This document shows, piece by piece, positions 1 through 12,800 of a stretch of 64,000 bases of DNA. The first letter of the stretch is position 1; each line of letters begins with the position of its first letter. The stretch comes from Hyphochytrium catenoides (taxonomy: Eukaryota > Sar > Hyphochytriomycetes > Hyphochytriales > Hyphochytriaceae). The stretch lies in NCBI GenBank assembly GCA_900088475.1, contig FLMG01003321.1:1-64000 (forward strand). The letters run 5' to 3'. The position numbers were made by a program, and so were the translations under genes. The notes beneath the pieces were generated by a model, which saw only the letters and a program-made list of their open reading frames with translations, searched no databases and had not been told where the DNA came from.

Positions 1-942
1 AGTCCCCAATACCTATAGTGTCCCTAAGAGCTAAGAGGTGCTTGTTGGTCCGTCTGTCCTCCGACCTAAAGTCGCTTTGCTCGTCGCCATGCCGAGATGT
101 ATTGCCGGCAATGATCGAGTCGACTTGCCACGTCCCCTAGTAGAAGATTTTTGCTTCTCATTATCGTTCATAGAAAGATTAGTCAAGAGTGCGTCTCTCT
201 CTCTCTCTCTCTCCTGTTTCTCTTCTGTTTTCCCCCTCTCCCTTTCTGTCTCATTCTTTCTCTGTCTCCCCTCCCCTTCTCTCTGTCCGCACCTTCCTCC
301 CTCTGTCTCTCCTCTCCCACTCTGTCTCTCCACTTAAACACCCCTTCCATCATCATTGATTGGGAGATACAGTTTGAAAAACAGCCGCTCGCCATTTATG
401 GAATACTTCCACATAAATACCTTCTCTATACAGAATAATACTCATTTGTATCTACGATTTGAGGATCGAAGCGGCACTTTCTAGGCAAGCAGGAAGAAAA
501 AAGAGAGAGAGAGAGATTTGGAGAGAGAGAGAGACGGACAGGACACAAAGATTCAACCAAGCTGTGCTGGTGGGCAGGATAGAGACAAGAGACATCTCTG
601 AGAGATTTCTCTCCTTCCCATTCCCAGGCCCTGGCGTCTCTCTTCTTCCTCCCCGAGCTTCTAAGTCCGCCCTCTCGTCCCGTAGCGGCACGCCTGGCGC
701 CTGGACAACATCAACTGACACTCTTGGCGCTCTGTTGAACGTCCCTCGTCCTCCTCTTCTCTCAACGGTTCCTGAAGATGCTATAGCTCATTTCGATCTT
801 CTGAGCGCGCTACCTCTTCGTTTCTTTACTGTCTCTCCAAATACCTGGCGCGTAATAGCGGCCAACCATGGGCCAGTGAGGGTCTCCTGCTTGTTGAGTC
901 CATTGATGTGAGCTTTACGACAGCGTAGAGAGCTAACCAGTC
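1..942. other. Gene-poor left edge with CT and GA tracts
   Basis: I see no supported gene here. A pyrimidine-rich tract (CT repeats, about 191-333) and a purine-rich GA tract (about 498-540) dominate. Open frames through these tracts on both strands are low-complexity artefacts of the repeats. The stretch ends at the start codon of the phosphatidylserine synthase gene, so its last few hundred bases probably include that promoter and 5' UTR. No TATA-like element is convincing. Confidence 0.5.
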
Positions 943-3900
943 ATGAGAACCAGAAGAGCAACTAAGAATGCCCAGAACGGAAAGGCAGCCAATGGGCAGA
1001 CCTCACCCAGAATGGAGCTTGTCGAGAGACAGTCCTGTAAGTCTCTCTTTCTCTCTGTTCCAGTCTCACGCTTTCCCATGGTCTCTCCTTTTGGCGCTGT
1101 GGATCCTCTCTCGCTCTTAGAGACGGTCAAGTAGTAGTTAGAGCACATTATCACGTCAGGATTGCAGCTTTTGCCTGTTTGACCTTCCCTTCAACATCTC
1201 CCGCTCTTCTCCTCCTGTACCATCTTTCAACTCTGGGACTCATGCTCTCTCCCGCCTCTTCAGCTCGTCAACAGCTTGAGCAACCTGGCCCTAGCTCTCA
1301 TCACGAAGACCAGCGACGATCAAAGGAAGTAAATGACGGGCAGCATCTCTTCCGCGCCAATGATAACCCCACACTGAGAGACGGACTCCTCTTTCCAGAG
1401 AAACCTCGACAGCTATTTTTTCTAACATTGACAATGGCTACCCTTGCCTACATAGCTTTCCACCATCATTCGGAGGTAAGAGGAAGCCAATCCTCTCTTG
1501 GTGGGGATCGAGCTACTCTATGCATAGCCTTTCTTGCTCTGCAGGTCTAGCCTCTGTCCCGCGGTTTACTGCTCTTCAGTACTTCTGGCTCCAGCCTGCT
1601 CGTCTTCTCTCTCTCTTGTTGTCCTAACTTTCCCTGCTCCTCTGCGATCGGTGGCGGATCCTACGCAGGACGATAACACTAATATCCGGTCAGCGGTCTG
1701 GTCTTCCAGCCTTACTTTTCTGATGTACTGCTTCCTGCAGATCAAAGATGGACTCTTGGTGAGCGTTCGAAGCTCTGTATCTCCCTTGCATGCCCTTCTG
1801 CTTTGGCTTTCACCCTTCTATCACGGCGCACAAGCCGCTATGCTGCATTGTAACACATCACCTGTCTTCTATAAGCAGAGATTGCGCCTATCCTCTTCCA
1901 TTGGCCTAGTTTAGCTGATCTTTCAAGGGTCTTCAAATCCTATCATAACTTCGCTCGCAGTCAACGGATTCTTCGTTCTCCTAAATCTGATTCTTTTTCC
2001 TCTTTCCCAACCATCTGCCATCACTTCTCCTATCTAGATCCGCCCCCATCCTGGTCTATGGCGAGTGGTGCACGGTGTAGGCCTTCTCTATCTTCTAGTA
2101 TTATCGTTCTTGGCTGTGCAGAACCTGGAGTCCGCACGGCGAACAATAAGAGTCTTCTTTCCTGAGGTTGGACATCGAACCACTGCACCCAAGATGGAAC
2201 AGCTAGACTGTACGCTTAATGCGAAGGTAACTTTTGTTATGAGGGCCTGGGTTCCTAGCATAGTGTGCCACTTAGAACTTAGTATCAGGGTCCGATCAAG
2301 CAATCGTTTCTCTACTAGTAAAGCTTCTTGAACTTCTCCCACTCAATTACTTCTGGCCATATCTTGCTTTAAGTGCCAATTACTTCTGGCCATATCTTGC
2401 TTCAGGTGCCGCTAAGCTATAGTACATGGATTCCTTACCTCTGACGCTCACTCCCATACTGTTGGACCTTCCAATTGCATGTGAACACTCTTTTCTTCCA
2501 TCGGCAGACCCTCCATCGTGGTGTTAGGAGTATCTGGTTTCTAGCTCACGTGGCAGGATGGTGGGGAAAGATGTGTATGTTTCGAGATTGGCGCTTCTGC
2601 TGGGTGCTTTCCATCGCGTTTGAGGTCGTGGAGGCATCGCTACAATTCGTCATTCCAGATTTCAAAGAGTGTTGGTGAGCCGTCCTCACCTTCTCATGCC
2701 GTCTTTTTAGGCCATGCGATACGTCTTGGTTCTTTTTCCGTCAGTCTTCTTCTATCTTCGATACTTCGCAGCCCTGTCTGCTTCGTCTAAGAGCCTTGCA
2801 GGGCTATGCTGTGCTAATACGAGTCGATTTCTTTGGCTGGGGTGGCCTAGCCAAAGTCCTCTGTCTTCTTGCCTACGATTGCCTTGTAATGTTTGCAAAT
2901 CATTTTATCTTTGGGCCCGCCTCTCATCCCTTTCTATACTCAATCAAATCGCTGCAGGTGGGACTCTGTCTTCATGGATATCATTGGAGCTAACTTCATT
3001 GGCATGTGCTTTGGACGCCTCACTCTGTGGTACCTAGAGACTGTAAAATATGATTGGTCTGGTAGGAGGAAGATGAGCACCATCAGGAGGACTCTCTGGC
3101 AGTTCGTTCCTTTCTCATGGTCAAAGTACCATTGGGAAGTCTTCTCCTCTTTTTCGAGGTTCATACAAGTATGTATGCGAGAGGTGATGGGCTGGGGAGA
3201 CGAGTTACTAGGGAAAGGAAGATGTCGAAGGGCTTCTAAGAGAGACAATGCTGTCGAAGTGGGCGCGGTTGCGCGTTGACTTCCGGGGTACTGGTAGTGG
3301 TAGGAGAACCGGAGAAGCACAGGAACTCAGGAGCAGCCTCATAACTCGTATCTTGTACTCTCGCCTATCTGACGATCCCTCTACCTTCCTTCGCTTTATT
3401 GTCCTGTTAGGTACTCTTCATGCTTGTGGCATGCCTGATAGTGGAGCTCAACGCCTTCTTCTTGCTTTTCACGCTGGACATCCCTAAAGAGAGCCATTTG
3501 AATAAGTACAGGCTCTGCATACTCTTCATGTTAGCACTGCCCGCCACCGCAGAGGTGAGTTAAGGGGAGAAGCAGTATCCTATCAAACAAAAACTCCAGT
3601 ATAAAGTAAGGAATAGTAATAAGGGACAACCGTTACTGGGCACAGGCAGTCGCAGGTGAAGGGGAAAGCGAAGGCAGAGACCATACAAGATAGGGAGGAG
3701 GGCAGGATTTTCTGCACAGTATAAAGGGAGAAAGGAGAGAGCTGCGCATGCAGATGAAAGGCTAGGAAAGGGCTCCCTGGCCGGTTGACACTCACCATTT
3801 GGGTCTTTCGCTCCCTGTCGTTGAACTCTTTCCTTCCTCTCGCTCTACTACTCTGCTAGTTCTACGAATTCGTAGCCAACCCATACTGCGATCGGCTGGG

Positions 3901-4168
3901 CCAGAACTCATGGCTTTTACTCTCCGTTATCTCCATGGAGGTCTTGGTCTGGGTGAAGTTTCTCAATTTTGAGCACATTCGACCCATTCCATGGGATGTC
4001 GCTGTACCATGGAGTCTCTTCCTCTTATTGTTCTCTCTTTGGATCATCCTATACTTCTCCCCTCAGCTAGTAGACAGGAGGAAAGCGGCAGTGAGCTCCC
4101 TTCTAAACTTCGTTTTCTGGCTTTCCTTCGTCCCTTTGCTTTGGCTCATGAAGCAATGGGTTTATTAG
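943..4168 (+). CDS. PTDSS: Phosphatidylserine synthase, base-exchange type
   Basis: Predicted 471-residue multipass ER enzyme that swaps the head group of phosphatidylcholine or phosphatidylethanolamine for serine. Eight exons join in phase: 943-1036, 1264-1475, 1669-1758, 2038-2226, 2508-2674, 2958-3168, 3411-3554, 3860-4168. Visible PSS-family landmarks, in order: a first membrane helix after PEKPRQLFFLTLTMATLAYIA; NIRSAVW with LQIKDGLL; RPHPGLWRVVHGVG; HVAGWWGKMCMFRDWRFCWV; the IPDFKECWWDSVFMDIIGAN core; QFVPFSWSKYHWE; and VELNAFFLLFTLDIP followed by LNKYRL. The last exon supplies the C-terminal helices and ends QWVY. The ATG at 943 gives a polar N-terminal tail of normal type, but another upstream start cannot be excluded. 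A soluble or bacterial-type CDP-diacylglycerol PSS is ruled out by the motifs. Family assignment is firm; exact substrate preference (PSS1 or PSS2) is not. Confidence 0.93.
2344..2409. repeat. Two-copy 33-bp tandem repeat in a PSS intron
   Basis: Units at 2344-2376 and 2377-2409 both begin CAATTACTTCTGGCCATATC and differ at two positions near their 3' ends. The repeat lies inside the fourth intron of the phosphatidylserine synthase gene (2227-2507). It looks like a recent local duplication and has no evident function. Confidence 0.9.
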
Positions 4169-4405
4169 TAAGCGCTTGAGAGCGAGTAATAACGCTAAGG
4201 GAGGTACATGGCTGCTCTGTTTATAATAACTTATCTCACTCTCCTAAGAAGGCCATTCCCCCCATGATGTAACACCACCATCTGTCGACGTTCCCCGTTG
4301 TCCCATGCAGTCGTACACCAAGCTTCTGCTCCCAGTACGGGCTTTCGCTGGAGTCAGGGTCTTCGTCTTGGCTTTCAATTTGTTTCTCTGATCTCTTCTC
4401 TCCTA

Positions 4406-6610
4406 CTACTGGGTGGCTGCGAAGACGTACGGCTTAGCGTTCCTGAAGGTGGATAGGTCCTTGAGCGACTGCTTGTGGAACTTGTACTCCATCAGAGTGT
4501 TAGGATCCAGCTGCAAGATCTCTTTCAATCTCAACCTGCGAGACAGCGTGAATTGAGGTTCAGTGAGAAGGAATGAGAAATAAGACTAGCGACAGATGAG
4601 ATCTAAGGTTTATCGATGTCAGAATCTATGGTAAGAGATAGCCTTTCGATGCGCAAAACCATGAATTGCACCGCAGTAAGGGCTCGAACTCTTCAGAGCA
4701 CTTCGAAGAGGAGAGAAGGGACGGACCCCGGCCAAAAGAAGGCGGAACGGGTGAAAGGTGAATATGGGCCAGCAGGGCTGGACCATGCTTGGCAGATAAG
4801 ACTGAAGACGACACGCGCCCATACCCAATAAGGAAGCGAGTTTCCTCGTTGCTGTTGTCTGCATTCCAGACAGAAATCAGATCTTCCTTTGACCGAATAG
4901 CTAACGCGATGCCGACCACATCTGGCTCCTCAAAGACCTCGCCAATAGCGGCAATAAGCTGTGTGATCAAAAGAGTGTACATGATCAGAAGAAGGTAACA
5001 CGGACTGTAAAGAACTGACAAAGGCGGAAGCAGTGCCACTTGGACACGAAGATAATGCGGTTGCTCTACGGGCAGCACTGAGGTATATGCCTGCTCCGAA
5101 CTTCCACTGCAGATTACACTCGCAAATTAAAGCAGATGAAGGCTAATGTCTTGGCCAAGGGGCCTGCCTTAGCTAAGACAAGACGACAATGTGCAAAAGA
5201 AGGCGATGGGATGCAGACTTTAGAGGAACCAAACAAGAGAATACCAGGAACAATGGCCGAAAAAAGGCTGTAAAGTCTCTTTACCAAGTCCTGCCACATC
5301 TTCCCCAAAACTCCGTGCTTCTTCTTAATCTTCAGGATCCAGCAGCCGCCTTCAGGATGCTCCTAGCGGAGGGAACACGAAGAAGAATAAGGTTCGCACA
5401 CATTGGCCGTGGTAAGGGAAAGGCAAACTGCCCCGATGCATCTAACTGTTTCTCAGAGTGAGAGCAGAGAGGCGAAAGAAAATGAACGAGACCCAACAAG
5501 ACAGAAGGGAAAGCACGAAGACTTGGAAGAGCCCAGGATTAAAGCTGAAAGCTATCACTGACGCCCCAACTCACCTCCCACATCGGTTTGTGTCCTTCCC
5601 TGAACATATAGAGGTTGGTGTCTTTCTGCAGTTGAGAGGGCCGCTTGAGATGGACGTAGTAGCGCCAGAAGCTCTCTACCGTGTTGAAGGTGGGGAATCG
5701 ATGCAATTGAGCCTGAAAATCACTAGAAGAACAGGCAGAAGGAAGCGGATCAGAGGAGTGGAGCGATAGCAAGGACTGCAAATGAAGATTGAGGATTATT
5801 GAGAGTTTACGAAGAAGCCACGGGAGCCTTAGCAAAGAGAAGGAAATACGTGAGCTGTTCTTCCATGAAGTATAACCGTTTAAAGAGGCGGGATACGGAC
5901 AGAGATGGACCAGGGAAGAGACCGTGACAGAGACACAGTGGGAGAGAGCGGGAAGAAGAGAGATGCAGAGGAGATGTGCTCCTTAACTAGTGTCAGCAAT
6001 CATTTAGGGCATCCTCTATCACGGAAAGCTAGAAAGCAGTTTTATGGCGAAAGAGAAAGAAGAACAGTGAGAGAAGAGAGAATGAAGAAATGTGGTAACG
6101 ACATGACGACATGGAAGAGAGAGAGAGCGCGAAAGAGAGAGAAGTCCTGAGACTTTCCATAGCTCTGGGTTGGAGACTTACGCTGCATCATGTGCCTTGT
6201 ACTTCTTATCGTACCAGAAGCACCATGCCGACTGCAGAGGATGTTCTCCTTCCGGGAAGGAGGGAGATGGGGCCGCAGCGGCAGGAGCGCTCCATGCCTG
6301 CTTAGAACGGCTAGGAGAGGACTCACTGGGCTTTTCTTCCTCTTCACCGTGTTCGTGCTCCGGCTCCGAGACAGCATTCTCGACGGACTTCAACTCTACC
6401 AGTTCACAAAGCGAAGAGACGAGACGAGACGAGACACAAAAGGTCAAAGAAAGTTCATGACAGCGCGGTAACTTTCTAGTTCAGATGCGAAAGCAGAGCG
6501 TCGTGAGGACAATGAGGAGAGACTGTACTGACGACGAAACCTCATGAAGAAACTACTCCCAGAAGCCAAGCGTTGTCATTACTCGCACCTTCTTCATTGC
6601 TGTCTGCCAT
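4406..6610 (-). CDS. EIF4E2: eIF4E family cap-binding protein, class II (4EHP/nCBP-like)
   Basis: Predicted 241-residue mRNA cap-binding protein. Six exons on the minus strand join in phase: 6610-6589, 6395-6182, 5722-5575, 5362-5285, 4958-4825, 4535-4406. The first exon is only 22 bases (MADSNEE plus one base). An acidic, Ala/Pro-rich tail is followed by the eIF4E fold: HPLQSAWCFWYDKKY, TVESFWRYYVHLKRPSQL, FREGHKPMWE (the cap-stacking Trp), GGCWILKIKKK, MWQDLLIAAIGEVF, GIALAIRSKEDLISVWN and LDPNTLMEYKFHKQSL. YYVH where class I proteins have a Trp, together with the HLKRP run, fits class II, which includes translational repressors (4EHP) and plant nCBP. Class is inferred from a few residues only. 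It runs tail-to-tail with the PSS gene, 237 bases away. Confidence 0.92.
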
Positions 6611-7426
6611 TGTGATCGCGTTGGCCATGGGAAGGGCCGATGCTACGATTATGTGTCTGGGCTCTTCTTCTCTGCCCTCTCAGCCAGTTGGGACAGAAAA
6701 TGTGCTCAAAGTGAAGACTTTTGAGGCGCCTGCGGTACCTGCTCAGACTCTGTATGGAACCATAAAGAGAGCAACGAGAGAGGAGAGACAAGAGAGAGAC
6801 GCAAGAGTTGGAAGAAGCTTGAGATTCTTCATGAAGGGCATCAGGAGAGACGGCGATTTCTAAGAAATATTTGAGAAAGAGGGCTCAAGAGTGGAAAAGG
6901 GGAAGGAAGAGTGAGAGAGAGAGAGCCTGCGAGACAGAGAGAGCGCGATAGAATTTGTTATATGTATAAAGAGAGAGAGAGAGCCGGAGAGATGCGAGAG
7001 AGAGAGATCAGAAGACACTGATTTTCCTATCATTCACTAAGAAGAGCTCCACGCCATCAAACCCTCTCCTACGGCCACCACAGCCGTGACGCATCACCAA
7101 GGGTATTATCTATACAAGTTGGATCAGAACCCTGGTGGTACATATCCGCCTCACATCAGGTATCTATGAACCGGTTACCCTTTGTCCTCCGGAATAGCGG
7201 TTCTTATATTCCCGACCGGAATGACCGATGGTGATGGCTGGCTTGCTTGGGCGCCAATGACCAACTGCAAATCTCAACAAAAGTCTCTGCGAGATCTCTG
7301 TCTGTCTGCAGATCTTCGAGGAGCATTAGCACTTTCAGGGGCTATTTAGAGCTTTGTAACCTTCGGAGGACCGCCGTACTTGGGCGATATTAACAGGGGG
7401 GTGCATATTGGGCCACTTACTTTGCG
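6611..7426. other. Divergent intergenic region with GA microsatellite
   Basis: This is the shared upstream region of the eIF4E-like gene (minus) and the EF-Ts gene (plus). A purine-rich GAGAGA tract spans about 6911-7009. The remainder shows no convincing coding sequence. Its position makes it the likely promoter region for both genes, but no core promoter element can be read with confidence. Confidence 0.5.
6911..7009. repeat. GA-rich microsatellite
   Basis: An imperfect GAGAGA tract interrupted by short non-repeat spacers, in the divergent region between the eIF4E-like and EF-Ts genes. Comparable GA or CT tracts occur at about 191-333, 498-540 and 35670-35860, so this simple-sequence class is common in non-coding parts of the window. 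Confidence 0.85.
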
Positions 7427-8916
7427 ATGAAAGCAGCAAAGGTTCTTATCAGGTCGTCGACCGCGTGGAGTCGGGTCGGGAGAGTTGGGTTAGCTAGGCC
7501 TTGCCCTGCGGTTTTGGGAGTCAGAGCCTTTGCCTCGTACAGCCCTCCAATTGAGCTCATCAAACAGCTCCGGGCAGCCTCCGGTGCGCCAGTTGGAGAC
7601 TGTAAGAAGGCATTAGCTGCTGACGATGTCCAGGGTGATATGCAGAAAGCAATGGAGTGGCTGAGGAAGAAAGGCATGGCCCAGGCCACCAAGAAGGCTG
7701 GGAGAACTATTTCTGAGGGCTTAATCGGCATCAGCCAGGACGCACAGAATGCTGTTATCGTAGAGGTAAAGTCTTCAGTTTTCTAACGCCCTCCACCCTC
7801 AACCTTCTGTTGCCCCTATTCTGTCGCGGTGAATCACTATTCTTGACCTTTCTCTCCCCTATATATCCTCCTGCTGTCTTTGGACTGATGGAGTCCGCGC
7901 TATCCTTCAAATGGTCTCAGCTTTTAGCTCACCAACTCTTGTGCCTCTACTGGCCCTAATACTTTCTCGTTATGAGTGCTACCTTTCTGCCTTTATATGT
8001 TTGGCAAGTTGCTGGTCTGACTGTTCTTACTTCTCAGCTAAACAGTGAGACCGACTTTGTCGCGCGGAACGAGATCTTCCAAAGCTTATTGCGCCGTCTG
8101 ACTGCGAAAGCTCTGGAGATTGCCACCCCGGGCCACAACGTAGAACTTGAGAGCTTTTTGAAGGAGAAGATGGAGGCGCAGAATGGTGGGAGCGTCAGTG
8201 TTGAGGATGCTGTTGCAGAGGCAGTCGGAGTCATTGGAGAAAATTTATCCCTAAGAAGAGTCTCTCGGCTTTCTGTGCCTGCCGAGACAGGGCTCTTATG
8301 TAGGTGAGTTTTTCAGAGACGTGATAGAGCTGTTCTACGCCTTCTACCAGCTGCTTTGAGCTGGCCTCCTGTCTGCGATAGTATCGCGTACATTAGCCTA
8401 AAGCGTTTTTGTGGCTCTGTCTCTGGCGGCTTTCCTTCTCTCTTGCTCCATAGTTACACCCACCAAGCTGTCGTTCCCGGAATGGGCACCTCTGGTGCTA
8501 TCGTTGCGCTAAACTGTGAGAGCCTGAAGGAAGGACAAGAAAAGCGGGATGCTCTTACCACCCTCGGAAAGCGGCTGGCAATGCACATCGTCGCTGCGCA
8601 GCCGCAGTACTTAGACCCGGAGTCTATTCCGAGGGACGTCCTGGATAGAGAGAAGGAGTTTCTCTCATCTCAGGCGGCTACTTCAGGAAAACCAGCTCAC
8701 CTCATTAGCAAAATTATAGAAGGAAGGCTCAACAAATTCTACGGCGAAGTGACTCTTCTCCACCAGCCGCATATGGTTGAAGAAGGAAACCCCAAGGTTC
8801 AAGCAGTTCTAAAAGCAGCAGAGAAGAAGCTTGGAGGGAAGGTGGAGGTGACGGGCTTTGTGAGATACAGAGTAGGAGAGACTTCAGTGATTGAAAAGGA
8901 GAAAGAAGCTGCATAG
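7427..8916 (+). CDS. TSFM: Mitochondrial translation elongation factor Ts
   Basis: Predicted 355-residue guanine-nucleotide exchange factor for mitochondrial EF-Tu. Three exons join in phase: 7427-7765, 8038-8303, 8454-8916. The first about 45 residues are basic and hydroxylated (MKAAKVLIRSSTAWSRVGRV), typical of a mitochondrial presequence. The UBA-like N-domain follows: IELIKQLRAASGAPVGDCKK and AMEWLRKKGMAQA. The EF-Ts signature SETDFVARN opens the second exon, at about residue 115. The C-terminal part has VVPGMGTSGAIVAL, GKRLAMHIVAAQPQYL and the dimerisation-region sequence FYGEVTLLHQPHMVE. Length and motif order match mitochondrial EF-Ts. A plastid isoform is possible if the organism has a plastid, since the presequence does not settle the compartment. 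Confidence 0.95.
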
Positions 8917-9877
8917 GACAGCCCGGCGAGCACCTTCTAGTCATTACCGGCTCTCCTTTACTGACCCTGTACCTACCAACTCCCGCTTCTCCTGGCGGCT
9001 CATCGCTCCTTTCCTATTCTCTTAATCAAGCTTGGACTTTCTCTGAAATGTCTCATATACCTCTTGAACCGCTCTGAGGATAGGGTCCACAATTCTCTAT
9101 TAATGGTACTTTGAACGATTACTTGGACCCAATGGGTCCGCAGATATGGACACGGCATGACTGAGCGACTAGGCAGTCTCATGTCTAATATAAAAACAGC
9201 AAAGTACTCAGCATGACTCGTACCAGTACCTTGTACATGCTGTCATTCTCATACCGCGCTGTCACCTCTCTCTCTTACTAGATCACTGTATCTCGTTAGC
9301 TCTCGTACCCTGCGCTCTCCTTCTCTCTTAGCGCCCCAAGAGTGATATCATGCGATGGCAGCTTCTTCCACCTATCCATCTGCTGCTGTAGACGAGGACC
9401 CTGCTGTGACTGAAGAAGAAGCACCTCCTCAAGAAGATCTGTTTCTCTGTCATCTCACTCCCAGGGCATTGTGTGGCCAGTGCTTTCCCAAGACGTTGGA
9501 GAACGAACCTTGTTATGTATATTTCTCATCGTGACCTTCTCCCTTGGAGCTCTAGCTTGCAATACCCTTATACTCATGATTGCCTGCAAAACCTCTGTAT
9601 GGTTGGTGACACAGAGTCACGGCTTCTTTCGAATACTCGCATATAACAATAAGTGTCGGTCGTGTTAAGATTAAGAGGGATCTGAGCCGAAAGAGCATAG
9701 TGGAGCAATATCTTCCTTTCCGACAATAGATAGGAGGTAGTGAAAAACCGACACAGCACTCTGCTGTGTGGTCGTTGTGAAGGTATTGGTGGGAGTAAGG
9801 CTAAGCGGGGATATAGAGTAGACTGAGGAAGGTAAATAGACCCTTTCCGCTGGTCAGTCACAATCATCCAACGGGGT
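8917..9877. other. Convergent intergenic region
   Basis: This holds the 3' flanks of the EF-Ts gene (plus) and the TIR/ankyrin gene (minus). The only notable open frame is a 59-codon plus-strand ORF at 9355-9534, listed separately. The rest is AT/GC-neutral sequence with scattered stops and no splice-consistent exon that I could support. Confidence 0.5.
9355..9534 (+). CDS. Possible small protein or first exon, unknown
   Basis: A 59-codon ATG-initiated ORF with acidic, Pro/Glu-rich composition and four cysteines near its end (LFLCHLTPRALCGQC, then NEPC). The spacing is faintly like a zinc ribbon or zinc finger start, but no second half is visible downstream. It could be the first exon of a short plus-strand gene, or chance. 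There is no family match that I recognise. Confidence 0.2.
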   Translation: MAASSTYPSAAVDEDPAVTEEEAPPQEDLFLCHLTPRALCGQCFPKTLENEPCYVYFSS

Positions 9878-12800
9878 TCATGAGAAAGAATCGTCCCCTC
9901 TACCCAGCCTCCTAGCCAGTGTAGGTCGGGGACCCAACGGAGAGCCCTGGTGCAGGTCTGAAGGACGAGCCACAGGGGAGCGCAGGGGCTCTGGAAAGAA
10001 GACCGAAGTGTGAAGGCCCTCTCCACCGTTCGAATGAAGTTCATGATGCTCACTTCTCTGATTGCTTTCCATGCCCACTCGACTCGGCCCGATATAGTCT
10101 ATCCCCAAGGTTGGACACAACTGGGCCATCAAACCATCAAAGGAAGAGTCGAAGCTCACATCTTCCGCGAAGAGAACAAAGTCTTCCAAGGAGACACCGC
10201 ATGCTTCCACTGTGCACAGAGAGGAAAGCAGACACTCATCAGAAACCCGCAAGGGATATTTACAGAAAAAGGATATTTGCAGAAAAGCAAGGAGCAGAAA
10301 ATGGCATCAGCAAGGTCTTCTCCTGAGATGAGCAGAGCGCGAGCGCAGAACATGCGCTTAACGACCTTATAGAAGGTAAGGGTGTACGAGAGGGGATCAG
10401 ATAGCGAAGGAGTGGAACTTGGGGAACACACCACGCTTCCGCGTCCTTGCCTTACCGATCTCATTATCGGGAAACGCCAAGTAAATAGGAATGATGGGCT
10501 TTCCTTTATCCTCTGCAAAAGCCATCTGATCACTTACTAACTCTGTCTTAACACTCTCCCTGGACAAGACAACCAAAAAAGCTGAGCAGAGCAGGATGTT
10601 ATCCTTGGCCCTAATAATCCGCTCCTTCATGTCTGACGTCTCGGTCTGTGAGTCCAGGAAGCAGGAGACGCCAAGGTCGGAAAGAGAGGAGAACAGAAGC
10701 TCCACGAAGTCTAAGTGCTGATCCCCATGTGAGATAAAAACAAAGGACGTAGAAGTTCCTGAAAAAGGTGACGATTCCTCTCCTTCGCCATTAACAGGAC
10801 TGGTAGCAGCGCCAATGCTGAGATGCTTGCTGATAGCAGTACGAAGGCTCGAGGCGCTGCTCGATGTAAGCTCTTTCCTATCGAAACGAGTACGAATGTT
10901 AGCCTACTGAGGCGACCTGCAATCATAGACCAAAAGCTCCACAACCAGCGGATCTAAAAGCGCGAAGAGAACTGCAAAGCAATCCTCTGGGTACATATGC
11001 AATCGGCTTGTACTATAAGAAAAGGATAAACAGAACTGCACTAAGGATCTAATAGCGCATCTTGATTGGCAGGAGGTACTGGATAGAGAAGTCTCTCTAC
11101 CTGAGCACTCTTTGCGTTCTGCTCATCTCAATTTCATCTCGAAGACCGTCCACTAGGAGTCTGACTTGATCCTCGAAGACCCCATCCTCGAGCCCTATCA
11201 TTACAGTGCCGTCGGGGAGCATTGTCCGAGAGGAAATAGCGGAGACGAAGGGGACAATTTGGCGGGTGAAGAGATACACTTGCAGTTCCTCCCCAAGGCT
11301 CCGCGTATCACAGAAGCAGGCCACGACTGGAATGCGGGACCACATGCAAAGGGCAGGTGTTACAAATGAGTTGAAGTATACACTAGAAAGCATAGTAAGG
11401 AATGATAAATATAGGGATCATGCACTTCTTGCAAGGTAAAGGACAGACATAAGGGTGGATAGCAGAAGAAGAAGAACGAGAGCTAAACAGGTTGAGAACG
11501 AAACGTTCAAGCGGTAAGAAGCAACCAGAACAACTTCGTAAGGAGATGTATGTGCAAACATTGATGCTGTTTAGCTGAGACTACTCACTAGGGATTCCCA
11601 TTCTCTTAGCCAGTGCCAGCTCTTCCATACACTGCTCGTTACTAGGTAGATTGTCAGTGATCACGCAAAGAACCACCGAAGTAGTGCTGAGAACAGAATC
11701 AAGATTCTCCTTCCAGTCATTGGCCAACACTGGAACGGCATGTGAAGAAAGAGTGTGAGACGTCCAGCACGTTATGAAGGACTTCTCCAACTCTTCCTGG
11801 AGGCGTTGAACGAACTGTCGATGAGTAGGACAGTGCGTAATGAAGACATCTCGGCTTCCAATCTCACTCTTTATCGCATACTGCAGTTCCGCTACACAGA
11901 AAAAGGAACATATATATGGGAGGCAATGGGAGCGGTAAGCACAAGTAAAGAGTGTCCGCGAAGATAAAGACAGAGGGATTACCCGTCGCGGCGCATTCAA
12001 TAGCAGTCCTGCCTTCTCCGTTCCGTATGTGAACGTTGGCCCCGCTCTTGAGGAGAGAAATGGCTGTCTGCCTGTTGCTCTTCTTAATCGCCACATGTAG
12101 AGCCGTATCTCCACTGATTACAAAGCCTTCATTGATGTCTGCGCCGGCCGAAACGAGAGCAACAAAGATATCGCTGCCGATCTTCTCCACCTGCAAGGAC
12201 GACAAAAGAACCCAAGCACAATACAACATTAAATATTTAGGACAACATAACGGTGCACAAGAGGCAATCGCAAGAGACAGCCACAAAGTACCAAAAAAGT
12301 AGAGCATTGGTCCCTGAAGTCTTACCTCAGCTGCAGAACAGAAGACATTTCTCCCGCAGTAATCCACATGTGTAGGGTTCGCCTTCGCCTCCAGCAGCAT
12401 TCTAACGGCCTGGATATGATTATGCCGGGCTGCCCAGTGTAAGGGCGTACGGCCCAAGCTGTCTACTGCGTCCACCTGTGCACCAAATTCAAGCAAAAGG
12501 CGAACTGCAGATGCTTGCCCACTAATGGCGGCCCAGTGCAGTGGTGTTCTGGATACAAAGAGTGAAAGAGATGAGAGATTATGAGCTGTACGCCAGGACG
12601 GCTTGGATAAGACGTGTCATGAGACAAAACAATGGGCAAAGATGTGGAGAAACAGGCACTTTTGAGACGCTATTGGCTTCAGTGACTAGAAAGCAACATT
12701 TCATCCATCACCCTGCCTCTTCAACACAGGTGTCTGCAGCACTTACCGCTTATAAAAACCCGCCACTCCTTCGCCGAGAACGTCCGGGCTCTCACCAGCG

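Noticed and set aside
459..911. 150-codon plus-strand ORF at the left edge
   Set aside because: It runs through GA and CT simple repeats, has repeat-driven composition, and shows no family trait or splice partner.
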